Below, piece by piece: positions 1-8,673 of a stretch of 64,000 bases of DNA (position 1 is its first letter; each line of letters opens with the position of its first letter). The notes under the pieces are model-generated. The model did no database searches. It saw nothing but the letters and a program-made list of their open reading frames with translations, and was not told the DNA's origin. The position numbers and the translations under genes were made by a program. Source of the stretch: Clostridium sardiniense. Its GTDB lineage: Bacteria > Bacillota > Clostridia > Clostridiales > Clostridiaceae. The stretch spans positions 62,001 to 126,000 of the forward strand of contig NZ_JAFBDA010000007.1 in NCBI RefSeq assembly GCF_016907995.1, in the 5' to 3' direction.

Positions 1-379
1 CATAGCTAGCCCCTTCTATTTTTTCCATTCCAACGAATTCTTTCTTGTCATCAACTATTTTATATTCACATTTAGCTACAATGTCCCCATCAAGCTTCGC
101 TTCTATATAAGTCTTCTTTGGAGGTTCCGGCTTAACTTCCGGTTCCTTAACTTCTGGCACTTTAGATTCTTCTACTGGTTTTTTTATGTCTGGATTATCA
201 CTATCAACCCATGCTTGCAATTTATTTCTTACATTAGAAAAATCCATATTTTCTATTTTAAATTTATATATAAGCAATCCAGCAATAATTGCTACCAAGC
301 CAACTATTATTATAATTCTAAGCCTTCTTCGCTTCATCTTCTTTTCATAATCTTTACTAAAAATACTTGGTTTAGCCAA
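1..379 (-). CDS. Membrane-anchored protein of unknown function, truncated by the window edge
   Basis: The frame opens at a TTG at 379, eight bases after a clear TAGGAGGTA (387-394), and runs off the left edge after about 126 codons. The N-terminus is basic (MAKPSIFSKDYEKKMKRRR), followed by one hydrophobic membrane segment (about residues 21-40). A Pro/Glu/Lys-rich linker (PEVKEPEVKPEPPKK) follows, and then the start of a soluble domain. The topology suggests a single-pass protein with its C-terminal domain outside the cell. I do not recognise the family. The stop and most of the outer domain lie outside the window, so no function can be given. Confidence 0.75.
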   Translation of the reverse strand, partial: MAKPSIFSKDYEKKMKRRRLRIIIIVGLVAIIAGLLIYKFKIENMDFSNVRNKLQAWVDSDNPDIKKPVEESKVPEVKEPEVKPEPPKKTYIEAKLDGDIVAKCEYKIVDDKKEFVGMEKIEGASY

Positions 380-464
380 AATATTTACCTCCTAAATTTA
401 CTAATAATAAATATAGTATACAATATTTATTTAATTAAAATAATAACTTTTTCTTATATTTTAA

Positions 465-620
465 TTACTTTTTTACTTTAGCCTTGCTTTTACAACGACA
501 ATTGCACACTTTAATTCCTAAAGATCTCTTCTCATCATCTGTAAGTTTAGCCACATTATCTGAATACTCTTCATATTCTGGAGCATCTTTTAAAAAAGTC
601 TTCTTTTCTAGTCTTAACAT
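465..620 (-). CDS. Small 51-residue protein with a C-terminal CNCRC motif
   Basis: A short frame of 51 codons starts at ATG 620, preceded by an AAAGGAGAG ribosome binding site, and ends at TAA 465-467. The protein starts MLRLEKKTFLKDAPEY, is acidic in the middle, and ends in a basic tail containing C-N-C-R-C, which could bind a metal. There is no signal peptide or membrane segment. It lies just upstream (in the same direction) of the truncated membrane protein. The good binding site and clean start support a real gene; the function is unknown. Confidence 0.5.
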   Translation of the reverse strand: MLRLEKKTFLKDAPEYEEYSDNVAKLTDDEKRSLGIKVCNCRCKSKAKVKK

Positions 621-823
621 AACTACTCTCCTTTATTAAATTATTAACACTATGTGTGGTATTTTATTCTAACAAAAATTTGTAATTTTCTAAATTATAT
701 TTTAGCACAAATCCGATAATATAATACTCTTTATATAAATATTTTTATTTTTCTCCTTTTTTCAACATATTTAAACATTCTTTTAACTATTAATTAACAA
801 ATAGTAAATTAATCCTTTACCTA

Positions 824-852
824 TTGGAATTTATTTTAAATTTTAGTATAAT
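824..852 (+). promoter_or_regulatory. SigmaA-type promoter for a candidate small RNA
   Basis: TTGGAA (824-829) and TATAAT (847-852) are separated by exactly 17 bases on the plus strand. No plus-strand protein gene follows; three hairpins and a T-tract follow instead, so the likely product is a non-coding RNA starting near 859. Confidence 0.5.
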
Positions 853-858
853 TACATT

Positions 859-1005
859 AACAGATAAATAAAAATTAATTAAAGCCCATACCACTCTATT
901 AGCAAACGCTATAGAGTTTAAATAAACCCCACAAAATGTTCATTTATTCCCTTTCTTAAATGAACATAACCCTTTAACCTGTGCTATTTTAGTGCAGGTT
1001 TTTTA
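859..1005 (+). ncRNA. Candidate small RNA with three hairpins and C-rich unpaired stretches
   Basis: A promoter at 824-852 is followed by three successive stem-loops. The first is ACTCTAT/ATAGAGT (893-899 with 911-917), extended by AGC/GCT around an AAAC loop with one bulged T. The second is a perfect 10-bp stem TGTTCATTTA/TAAATGAACA (937-946 with 957-966). The third is AACCTG/CAGGTT (976-981 with 995-1000), followed by TTTTTT. Stretches between and within the hairpins are C-rich (AAGCCCA, AACCCCACA, TTCCCTTTC). C-rich single strands are how RsaE/RoxS-type Firmicute small RNAs reach ribosome binding sites. No reading frame of note occurs. The call rests on promoter, structure and terminator only. 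Confidence 0.45.
976..1005 (+). terminator. Intrinsic terminator of the candidate small RNA
   Basis: AACCTG and CAGGTT pair around a short loop, with further G-U and C-G pairs inside, and are followed directly by a run of six T on the plus strand. The neighbouring protein genes are on the minus strand, so this terminator has no protein-coding client. Confidence 0.5.
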
Positions 1006-1051
1006 TTTTATATAATAATATAACCGCTAAAAAACTTAAGCGGTTATATTA

Positions 1052-2353
1052 TTACAAGTATCTCATAGGATCTGTATGATTACCATTAATTCTTATTTCA
1101 AAATGCAAATGTGCCCCTGTACTCATCCCAGTACTTCCAACTTTAGCTATAACTTGTCCGCCAGAAACTTTCTGTCCAGCAGAAACTAAAAGTTCACTTG
1201 AATGTGCATATAAAGTTTGCTTCCCATTCCCATGATCTATTATTACAGTCTTTCCATACCCACTCATCCATCCAGCTGTAACAACAGTTCCACTTTTTGA
1301 TGCTTTTATAGGTGCTCCATGGGGTGCTCCATAATCTACCCCTGTATGGAAGCCATTAGCACCTGTTACTGGATGTACTCTTGCCCCATAAGAACTAGTT
1401 ATAGGTCCTACTGTAGGAACCATGAATCCACTTTCATTTGGATTATTATTACTTAAATCAGAATTATTATCATTATTGGTATTACTACTACCACTATTAT
1501 TGTTATTATTACTACCGCTATTATTTTTTTTATTTATTTCATTAAATATCTTGTTTATTTCATTTTGAAGTTCCTCATTGTAACTTAATATATCCTCAAT
1601 CTTATTTTTCACGTTCTTCTCTTCTGATGATAGTTTATTTATTTTACTCTCTTTTTCATGTTCTAAACTTTTCAGCTTATTAACCTCTGCTTCATGCTTG
1701 TCCTTCTCTATTTTAGACTTTTGCTTCAATTCTTCTTGCTCTTTTTTTGCATTTTGCACTTTAATCTTCTTATTATTAAGGGTTTCCTTTTTTTCTTCTA
1801 ATTCTTTATGTAGTTCTTTTATTTCTTTTAGAAGCTCATTATCTGTCTTTATTATCTTATTTACATTAAATATATTTGAAAATAACTCTCCAATACTTTT
1901 ACTTGAAAAAATCATATATAAATATTGAGATTGAAAATTTGCTTTATAATAACTTCTAAGTCTATTTTCTAATAACTCTTCTGTATTTTTAGCTTCTTCT
2001 TCGTTTTGTGCTATTTCCTTCTCATTTGTAGATATTTCTGTGTTGATTTTATCTACTTCCTTATTCAATCTCTGTACTTCATTTTCGTATTTTTTCAGTG
2101 TATTTTCTGACTTTGTAAGCTGAAGGCTTTTCTCTTCTATCTCCTTCATAAGGAAATCAAGTTCACTTTCTTGCTCTTTTTTCTTCTCTTTTATATTATT
2201 CTTTTCTTTTTCTAAATCATTAATTTTTTCTTTATTACTCTCAATCTTTTCTTTTTTAGAATTATTAGCTGCGTATACATTAAAATTATCAATTGGAGCT
2301 AATACAGTTACCATGGTTATAATTATCGTCAGTGATATTACCTTCTTTTTCAT
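1052..2353 (-). CDS. Secreted M23-family peptidoglycan endopeptidase with N-terminal coiled coil
   Basis: A 433-residue secreted cell-wall hydrolase. The start is placed at ATG 2353 (MKKKVISLTIIITMVTVLA), which has AAAGGGG upstream; a longer frame to 2371 has no binding site. After the signal peptide (about 1-30) comes a long Glu/Lys-rich coiled coil (about 35-280), then an Asn/Ser-rich linker, then a C-terminal LytM/M23 domain. The zinc-site signatures are visible: H-T-G-V-D-Y (HxxxD) and H-L-H-F-E (HxH). Coiled coil plus M23 is the EnvC/PcsB-like layout, in which the coiled coil usually binds an FtsX-type partner or is autoinhibitory. It follows the TcaA-like gene directly and is probably co-transcribed with it. 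Confidence 0.9.
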   Translation of the reverse strand: MKKKVISLTIIITMVTVLAPIDNFNVYAANNSKKEKIESNKEKINDLEKEKNNIKEKKKEQESELDFLMKEIEEKSLQLTKSENTLKKYENEVQRLNKEVDKINTEISTNEKEIAQNEEEAKNTEELLENRLRSYYKANFQSQYLYMIFSSKSIGELFSNIFNVNKIIKTDNELLKEIKELHKELEEKKETLNNKKIKVQNAKKEQEELKQKSKIEKDKHEAEVNKLKSLEHEKESKINKLSSEEKNVKNKIEDILSYNEELQNEINKIFNEINKKNNSGSNNNNNSGSSNTNNDNNSDLSNNNPNESGFMVPTVGPITSSYGARVHPVTGANGFHTGVDYGAPHGAPIKASKSGTVVTAGWMSGYGKTVIIDHGNGKQTLYAHSSELLVSAGQKVSGGQVIAKVGSTGMSTGAHLHFEIRINGNHTDPMRYL

Positions 2354-2371
2354 GCCCCATTCCCCTTTCAT

Positions 2372-3631
2372 TTATAACGAAAAGTTCTCTACATCATCGA
2401 CAGTCCACTTATTATTCTTATATATAAGCTTAGTTAAGAACTTCTTGCTATTTTCTTTTCTTCCTAATCCAAACAATACTTTGCTAGTATCATACTTTAC
2501 CTCACAAACTATAGTTGCTTTATACTCTCCATTTTTATATTGAAAATTGCTCTTTTCTTTATCAATATCTAAAGATTTCATTTCATAATTATTTTTCAGT
2601 ATGAAATACTGCTTCTCTATAACTGAATATATTTTATCCCTTGCTTCATTAGTCGCTCCTTCTATAGCCTCCTTATCTTCATTATTTAAAGCTTCAAATA
2701 CACTTTTATAAAAAGTATTTAAAGATGTATTTATTTCATTCCACAGTGCATCATTCTCTATATCTAGTTTTAAAGATATATTTGGTGTTTGAAGCACTTC
2801 ACTTTCTTTTCCCTTTACAAGCCCCCAAGGAAATTCCTTCTGAATTGAAAGCTTTATACTACCATCAGTTGGCATTGGCCCTATATTTCTAAAATCTTCA
2901 CACTTTATCCCGCTATCCTTACCATTTATAAATACATTAGCATCTCCAAATTTACTATCTACAGTTACCATAATCCCGTCTAGCTTAATCTCTACAGTCT
3001 CATCATTCATTAAGGATATGTCTTCTTCTTTTTTGATTTTCCCATATTCATTATCTATTGATCCACTAATCTTATATTTACCTGGTATAAGGTTATTTAA
3101 TGTATCTCCTGAATTTACTTTTTCTTTTTCATTTAAATATATATTGGCATCTTTAAAGTTACTTACAATTTTAAGATTAAAAGTCTTTAAATTTACATAA
3201 TAATTATCACCAAATATACCTTTTTCATTTACTAATTCAAAAATAGCCTTTTTATTATCATCCTTTAGTCCATCAATTATATTATTAACCTGTGAATCTT
3301 GTCCTTTATAATAAGCTATTAATGGAGCTAAATCCTTCTTCTTTAGTTTTTTATCATTAACTCTTATAACATCTTGAAGTTTAGATGAACTTCCATCCTC
3401 AAGACCTATCTCTAATTTTTTAAGGAGTTGCTCTTTTGTAGTTCTAATATTTCCTACAAAATATCCAGATAACAAAAATATTACAATACCAATTAAAATA
3501 ATTATCTTGATATTTTTTTTAAGAAATTCTCTATAAGTATCTTTGTTTAACTTTCTTATTTCATAACTTTTATTAACTAAGATATCCTTTGTTTTCTTAA
3601 TAAATCTATCTAATTTTTCTTTAATCGCCAT
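2372..3631 (-). CDS. TcaA-like single-pass membrane protein
   Basis: A 419-residue protein with about 40 basic cytoplasmic residues, one membrane helix (IKIIILIGIVIFLLSGYFVG, residues 41-60) and a large outside part. The outside part contains two beta-rich domains with the inner lipid-anchor-like pattern VNLKTFNLKIVSNFKDANIYLNE and a C-terminal NTF2-like segment. This domain order matches the TcaA family (teicoplanin-resistance-associated, cell-wall linked), without the N-terminal zinc ribbon of some members. The GAGGTG site is four bases before ATG 3631. It precedes the M23 peptidase, whose frame opens at its stop codon, so both probably act on the cell envelope. Confidence 0.7.
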   Translation of the reverse strand: MAIKEKLDRFIKKTKDILVNKSYEIRKLNKDTYREFLKKNIKIIILIGIVIFLLSGYFVGNIRTTKEQLLKKLEIGLEDGSSSKLQDVIRVNDKKLKKKDLAPLIAYYKGQDSQVNNIIDGLKDDNKKAIFELVNEKGIFGDNYYVNLKTFNLKIVSNFKDANIYLNEKEKVNSGDTLNNLIPGKYKISGSIDNEYGKIKKEEDISLMNDETVEIKLDGIMVTVDSKFGDANVFINGKDSGIKCEDFRNIGPMPTDGSIKLSIQKEFPWGLVKGKESEVLQTPNISLKLDIENDALWNEINTSLNTFYKSVFEALNNEDKEAIEGATNEARDKIYSVIEKQYFILKNNYEMKSLDIDKEKSNFQYKNGEYKATIVCEVKYDTSKVLFGLGRKENSKKFLTKLIYKNNKWTVDDVENFSL

Positions 3632-3753
3632 TTTTCACCTCAACCTTTAAATATATAATAATAAATTATTTGCCATAAAATCAATATTTTATTAACCTAA
3701 TTCTTTATTTTTTTAATCATTTATTGTTAAACTTAATATTTTAGTAATAATTT

Positions 3754-3791
3754 AAGGCGTTATATAAACATTTTCGTCTATATAACGCCTT
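3754..3791. terminator. Strong stem-loop between two minus-strand genes
   Basis: AAGGCGTTATATA (3754-3766) pairs perfectly with TATATAACGCCTT (3779-3791). It lies just downstream of the minus-strand 113-residue gene and probably ends its transcript; the T-tract is better on the plus side. Confidence 0.6.
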
Positions 3792-3798
3792 ATTTTCA

Positions 3799-4140
3799 CT
3801 ATTCTAAAATATCTATAATCCACTTTCCGCAATCAACACATTTGTATACTCTTATAACAAATAAATCTAATGTTTCTTTGCTTAATACATTTTCAAATTT
3901 TTCTTTTTCTTCTTTTGTTATAAACTCGTCTTCTTCATTTATATATCCATGAATTTCGATATAATAATTATCTTTACTTACTTTACAGCATTCATTAATT
4001 TCAACACAGCTAATTCTTTCATAATCTAATTGATCCGCTAAATCTTGTATTATAGGAATTATATCTTCATACTCTTCAATTTCATCTAAGAAATCTTCTT
4101 CATAAAATGACATATCTTTTATTTTAAATAACTCTTTCAT
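3799..4140 (-). CDS. Acidic 113-residue protein of unknown function with CxxC
   Basis: The second of two close ATGs (4140) is chosen because GGAGG lies seven bases before it, while the first ATG (4146) is one base from the same site. The protein is very acidic, has two adjacent Cys (NECCKV) and a C-terminal CVDCGKW, and has no signal or membrane segment. The CC and CxxC could form a metal site. I do not recognise the family. It is divergently placed from the PHP phosphatase gene, 94 bases away. Confidence 0.65.
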   Translation of the reverse strand: MKELFKIKDMSFYEEDFLDEIEEYEDIIPIIQDLADQLDYERISCVEINECCKVSKDNYYIEIHGYINEEDEFITKEEKEKFENVLSKETLDLFVIRVYKCVDCGKWIIDILE

Positions 4141-4234
4141 AATCATTCCTCCATATATAGGTTATTATCCTTATAATTTATAATACTATGCTATAATATA
4201 AAAAAGCAATTTATTATTTTGATGGAGGTTATTT

Positions 4235-5008
4235 ATGATTTTCGATTGTCATATGCATACAGAGTTTTCTTCAGATAGTAAAATGAAGATAGAAGATGTA
4301 ATAGAAAAAGGTAACCAATTAAATATAGGCACTATAATAACAGAACATATGGATTATAATTATCCTAAAAAAGATTTATTTAAAGTTGATTGTAGTGAAT
4401 TTTTTAATAGATATTCTAAATACAGAAGTGATAATTTATTACTAGGTATAGAAATTGGACTTTCACATACTATAGTTCATAAAAATAATATCATATCTAA
4501 TTCATATCCTTTTGATTTTATTTTAGGTTCAATACATTCAATAAATGATGTTGATATCTTCTTAGATGCACCAAAAACAAATGTGTCAAAACAAGAGTAT
4601 TTATCTAAGTATTTTGAAGAGATTATAAAAGACGTAAGCGAATTTGATAATTTCGATTCGTTATCTCACATTGATTATCCTTGCAGATATTTAAAATATG
4701 CTGATAATGAAATATATTTATCTGAGTTCTCAGGTTATCTTGATAAAATATTTAGTATACTACTAAAAAAGGACAAGGTCTTAGAAGTAAATACTAGACG
4801 TCTTGGTGATGAAAAGGCAATTAAATCACTTATACCTATTTATAAAAGATATAAGGAACTAGGTGGAAAATACGTAACTATTGGATCTGACGCTCATTCT
4901 AAAGAAGGCATAGGGTTACATATTGATGCTGCAAAATATATCATAAAAGAGGCTGATCTTACTCCTGTATATTTTAAAGAAAGAAAAATGCATATTATTA
5001 ATATATAA
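4235..5008 (+). CDS. PHP-domain phosphoesterase, histidinol-phosphatase-like
   Basis: A 257-residue cytosolic protein covering one PHP domain from end to end. Metal-ligand motifs in order are DCHMHTEFSSD (residues 4-14), ITEHMD, LGIEIG, LGSIHS, SHIDYP and the C-terminal GSDAHS. The closest well-known group is the HisJ/HisK histidinol-phosphatase class, although no other his genes are near, so the real substrate could be another phosphate ester. GATGGAGG precedes the ATG. It ends in a terminator shared with the convergent membrane gene. Confidence 0.85.
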   Translation: MIFDCHMHTEFSSDSKMKIEDVIEKGNQLNIGTIITEHMDYNYPKKDLFKVDCSEFFNRYSKYRSDNLLLGIEIGLSHTIVHKNNIISNSYPFDFILGSIHSINDVDIFLDAPKTNVSKQEYLSKYFEEIIKDVSEFDNFDSLSHIDYPCRYLKYADNEIYLSEFSGYLDKIFSILLKKDKVLEVNTRRLGDEKAIKSLIPIYKRYKELGGKYVTIGSDAHSKEGIGLHIDAAKYIIKEADLTPVYFKERKMHIINI

Positions 5009-5009
5009 A

Positions 5010-5040
5010 AATAAAGCTAAGATAGTCTCTTAGCTTTATT
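5010..5040. terminator. Bidirectional terminator between convergent genes
   Basis: ATAAAGCTAAGA (5011-5022) pairs with TCTTAGCTTTAT (5028-5039), with A and T runs on both sides. It overlaps the 3' end of the minus-strand transporter gene and follows the PHP gene stop. Confidence 0.75.
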
Positions 5041-5994
5041 TTTATATATTTTTCTAAATTCTTTCTTTATTAATAAAAACTCTTCTAAATCATTCAAAAA
5101 CTGAAATAACATTGCTCTATTTTCAAACTCTTCTCTAGTTTTTGGAAGAGGCATAGACTTATAACTCGCTCTCAACTTAGTTAATTCATAAAGAAGTTCT
5201 ATACAATCATTATCAGCATATATATTAGTTGCTATATTTTCTGTAAAAGTAGCCATTATTAATGTTTGATCATAAGTTATTGAAAATCTTGAAAAATGTG
5301 AAGTCATTCTCTTTATTGCTTCTAGCTGCTTCACTCTCATTTCTATATAATCTATGTAATAAAGCTCATCTTTAAATAAATAATTATTATTTATTTGATA
5401 GGCTAGTGCTCTAGTCTCTTCTATAACCTTCTCTACCTCAATAAGTCTTTTTCTTTCATTTACTGGAACAGCTTTTGTAATTAAGCTCTTTGACATATCA
5501 AAAATTATATTTCTATACTGATTCTCAATAAACTCCTTATTTAGATTAAATTTATCATCAAGAGATGGCATATATAAATTGAATAACGATGCTATGCCTA
5601 TACCTATAAAAGTTAGAGCCTCTTCATTAACTATCCAACTCAAGTTTATATCACTACTAACTAAAAGGTGAGTTGATAAAACAGCTCCAACTACCATTCC
5701 TTCTTCTATTTTGAACTTCTTAGTTATAGGAATAAATATAAGTAAGAAAAGTCCAAATACTAAAGAGTTATTTCCAAGTAATACATATAGTAAATATGAT
5801 AATAATACAGCTATAGTAGCTGCTATTACTCTTCTTCCACCAACTAATAATGCTTCCTTTTTTGTGTCTTGTATACTAAGTATTGCAATTATTCCAGCAG
5901 TTACTCCAAATTTTAAGCCAAATCCTTCCGCTATAAATATTGCAATAGTTGCAGATACTGCCATTTTGAATGTATTTCTTTTAAAAAATTCCAT
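5017..5994 (-). CDS. Aromatic acid exporter family (FUSC-like) membrane protein
   Basis: A 325-residue protein. ATG 5994 is preferred over GTG 6003 because AAGGTG then sits six bases upstream. The N-terminal half has several membrane helices (for example MAVSATIAIFIAEGFGL, VIAATIAVLLSYLLYVLL, LVFGLFLLIFIPI) with the family signature GVTAGIIAILSIQDTKKEAL. The C-terminal half is a soluble helical domain. This is the layout of the clostridial/bacillar ArAE_1 group (YqjA-type). Its substrate is unknown; export of aromatic acids is inferred from the family only. It has the last gene position on its strand and shares a terminator with the PHP gene. Confidence 0.75.
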   Translation of the reverse strand: MEFFKRNTFKMAVSATIAIFIAEGFGLKFGVTAGIIAILSIQDTKKEALLVGGRRVIAATIAVLLSYLLYVLLGNNSLVFGLFLLIFIPITKKFKIEEGMVVGAVLSTHLLVSSDINLSWIVNEEALTFIGIGIASLFNLYMPSLDDKFNLNKEFIENQYRNIIFDMSKSLITKAVPVNERKRLIEVEKVIEETRALAYQINNNYLFKDELYYIDYIEMRVKQLEAIKRMTSHFSRFSITYDQTLIMATFTENIATNIYADNDCIELLYELTKLRASYKSMPLPKTREEFENRAMLFQFLNDLEEFLLIKKEFRKIYKNKAKRLS

Positions 5995-6256
5995 GTTTAT
6001 CACCTTAAATTACTTCCTTAAGTATATAATAATAAATTTTGCTGACTTTTTCTATTTAAATATTATTTAACAATCTTTCTTATATTTTAATATAATTTTT
6101 TAACCTATAAATCGCTTACTTATTATTGTTAGTTTGATTCAATTATTACTATATCAATCACTAATCCTAAGTTTATGTATAAGTTATTTATAATATGTTC
6201 CATGTAATAATTGATAAAACATTTAATAAATCAAAAAAATCTTGGAGGATTCATTT

Positions 6257-7288
6257 ATGAGAAAAAAATATGTAATCGCTTATTTAAGAGATTCAGGCCT
6301 TAAAGATATTACAAAGAAAGATGCACTAAAACTTACTCATATAAATATTGCATTTGCCAAAATAGATGACTGTGAAATATATACTAAACTTAAAAAATTA
6401 GATCAATTAGATAAAATAAGAACTTTTAATCCTAATTTAACTATTTTAATATCAATTGGTGGATGGGGAGCTGGAGGTTTTTCTGAAGCTTCTTCAAATC
6501 CTATAAACAGAAGATTATTTGTTAAAAATGCAATTACATTTATGCATACTCACAAATTAGATGGAATTGATCTTGACTGGGAATATCCATGCTATTCAGT
6601 AGCTGGAATAGATTCATCTCCTGCTGATAAAGAAAATTTCACACTTTTATTAGAAGAGTTCAGAAATCAATTAGATATTGAGGAAAATAAATATAACAAA
6701 CACTTTCTTTTAACCATAGCTGCTGGTGCTGATAAATATTATACTGATGCAACTGAAATGAATAAAGCACATAATTATTTAGATTATGTCCAACTTATGA
6801 CTTATGATTTAAGAGGTGGATTTCAAATTTTAACTGGTCACCATACTAATTTATATAATTCAACTGGAGATATCTTTAGAATATCCACTGATTCATCAGT
6901 TAAATTATTTATTGAATCTGGTGTTCCTAAGGAAAAGTTAGTAATAGGTTCAGCCTTCTATGCAAGGGCTTGGAGATATGTTCCAAACTTTAATAACGGA
7001 TTATTCCAAATGGCAAAAACAGTTGGTCTCTTTGGTGGAAATTACGATGTGTTAGAGAGTAATTTTATAAACAAAAATGGATTTAAAAGATATTGGGATA
7101 ACGAAGCAAAAGCACCTTACCTATTTAATGGATTCGATTTTTTATCATATGATGATGAAGAATCTTTAGAGCATAAATGTAATTACCTAAAGAGGAATAA
7201 CCTATTAGGAATGATGTTTTGGCATTATTCTGCTGATAGTACAGGAACACTCCTTAACAAGATTTATAAGGAACTTATAAAAATATAA
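6257..7288 (+). CDS. Intracellular glycoside hydrolase family 18 protein
   Basis: A 343-residue GH18 TIM barrel starting at ATG 6257 (MRKKYVIAYLRDSG), with TTGGAGGA upstream. The barrel shows the SxGG strand (ISIGGWG) and the complete catalytic motif LDGIDLDWEYP (DxxDxDxE), followed by YVQLMTYDLRGG and the late FWHYSADSTG. All catalytic residues are present, so chitinase or endo-N-acetylglucosaminidase activity is expected. There is no signal peptide, no carbohydrate-binding module and no anchor, which points to work on small imported or recycled GlcNAc oligomers, or to a spore role. It is monocistronic and ends at a strong terminator. Confidence 0.88.
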   Translation: MRKKYVIAYLRDSGLKDITKKDALKLTHINIAFAKIDDCEIYTKLKKLDQLDKIRTFNPNLTILISIGGWGAGGFSEASSNPINRRLFVKNAITFMHTHKLDGIDLDWEYPCYSVAGIDSSPADKENFTLLLEEFRNQLDIEENKYNKHFLLTIAAGADKYYTDATEMNKAHNYLDYVQLMTYDLRGGFQILTGHHTNLYNSTGDIFRISTDSSVKLFIESGVPKEKLVIGSAFYARAWRYVPNFNNGLFQMAKTVGLFGGNYDVLESNFINKNGFKRYWDNEAKAPYLFNGFDFLSYDDEESLEHKCNYLKRNNLLGMMFWHYSADSTGTLLNKIYKELIKI

Positions 7289-7325
7289 GACTTATCTATA
7301 AACATAGATAAGTCTTATATTTTTA
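7287..7325. terminator. Terminator between GH18 gene and AlaX-like gene
   Basis: AAGACTTATCTA and TAGATAAGTCTT (to 7316) pair around a short loop and are followed by TATATTTTTAT. It serves the plus-strand GH18 gene and may also serve the convergent gene. Confidence 0.75.
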
Positions 7326-7327
7326 TC

Positions 7328-8530
7328 TTATTCTAATGAACTCTTTACTTTTTTGAAAGCATAGTCAAGAAGAGATTCAAGATTATTATTATTCTTTCCT
7401 CCACCTTGAGCTAATATTTTACTTCCGCCTCCTCTTCCATCAATTAAACTAATTGAATCCTTAAGAAGACTGTTCATATCTGCATTTTTTATATTTTTTG
7501 ATGCTGCAAATATCAAGTTTACTCTATCATTATTCTTCACTGCCATTAAAGTTATCACTTTGCCCATTTCAGTAAGCTTACTTGCAAGCTTACTTACATA
7601 TTTAACATCCTCATTATCATATATTTCTCTAATCACTGATACATCAGATACCTTATCAGCATTTTCTATAAGTTCTTTACTCTTATATTCTGATATTTCT
7701 ATTGTAAGTTCCTTATTCTTGCTATTTGCAGTTTTTAATTCATTATTCAAGTTATTTATACTATTTATAGCTTCATCTTCGCTACAGCTTAAGAATCTAC
7801 ATATTTTCCTTGAAAACTCATCTTTTTTAAAGCTATCATTAATAGCTCTATTGCCAGCTAAATACTCTATTCTAGTATTCCCTTTATGCTTTTCATATCT
7901 CCCAAGCTTTATAGCTTGAAGTTCTATAGTTCTACTTGGATGAACACCACAACAAGCATTTATATCTAAATCTTCTATTTTTACAATTCTTATTTTTTCA
8001 TTTGTCTTCGGAAGATCACGTCTAAGTCCCATCTTCTTAAGTTCTCTTTTTTCTGGGAATAAAAATTCTACCTTTAAATTTTCATTTATAACTTTATTTG
8101 CATACTTTTCAGCTTCTCTTATTTGTTCTTCTGTAATTTCTCCTACTATATCTATAGTGCTTATTTCTTTTCCTAAGTGTATACCTGCAGTATTATGATT
8201 AAATAGTTTGAAGAAGCATCCTGAAAGTATATGTTGTGCTAAATGCTGTTGCATATAATCAAATCTTCTTTCCCAATCTATCTTACACTTTACTTTATGT
8301 ATTTTTATAGGCTTTCTAGATACAACATGATATACCTTTCCAGCTTCTTCATATGCATCTAAAACTTCATGTTCTCCTATGAATCCTAAATCGCAAGGCT
8401 GACCTCCCCCACCTGGGAAGAATGCAGTTTTATCTAGAATTACATGAAATCTATCATCTTTTTCAATTATATCCTCTATCTCTGCTGTAAATTCTTTTAT
8501 GTATTGATCTATATAATATAACTTTTCCAA
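7328..8530 (-). CDS. AlaX-L-type alanyl-tRNA editing protein with DHHA1 domain
   Basis: A 400-residue free-standing editing protein. The start is placed at TTG 8530 (EKLYYIDQY), about ten bases after AAAGGA; the in-frame GTG 8539 is too close to that site. Features in order are the N-terminal AlaRS-like beta barrel (FFPGGGGQPCD), the editing-site histidines QQHLAQHILSG (HxxxH), the CCGVHP motif (CxxxH), and a C-terminal DHHA1 segment with GRGGGSKILAQGGG. These are the zinc and glycine-rich signatures of AlaX and of the AlaRS editing half; the synthetase domain is absent. It should clear Ser- or Gly-mischarged tRNA-Ala in the cytosol. Confidence 0.88.
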   Translation of the reverse strand: MEKLYYIDQYIKEFTAEIEDIIEKDDRFHVILDKTAFFPGGGGQPCDLGFIGEHEVLDAYEEAGKVYHVVSRKPIKIHKVKCKIDWERRFDYMQQHLAQHILSGCFFKLFNHNTAGIHLGKEISTIDIVGEITEEQIREAEKYANKVINENLKVEFLFPEKRELKKMGLRRDLPKTNEKIRIVKIEDLDINACCGVHPSRTIELQAIKLGRYEKHKGNTRIEYLAGNRAINDSFKKDEFSRKICRFLSCSEDEAINSINNLNNELKTANSKNKELTIEISEYKSKELIENADKVSDVSVIREIYDNEDVKYVSKLASKLTEMGKVITLMAVKNNDRVNLIFAASKNIKNADMNSLLKDSISLIDGRGGGSKILAQGGGKNNNNLESLLDYAFKKVKSSLE

Positions 8531-8673
8531 ATTATACACGTCCTTTCATAATTACTACCCTTAGTATATCATTTATACAATTTAAATTTAACATTCAAGT
8601 TTAAAAGTAAATATTAAAATGGCTATACTAAATATTATTAGTATAACCATTCATTTTATATTAAATATTAATC

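Noticed and set aside
2354..2371. Six extra N-terminal codons for the M23 peptidase
   Set aside because: The ATG at 2371 has no ribosome binding site, while ATG 2353 has AAAGGGG in the right place and gives a cleaner signal peptide.
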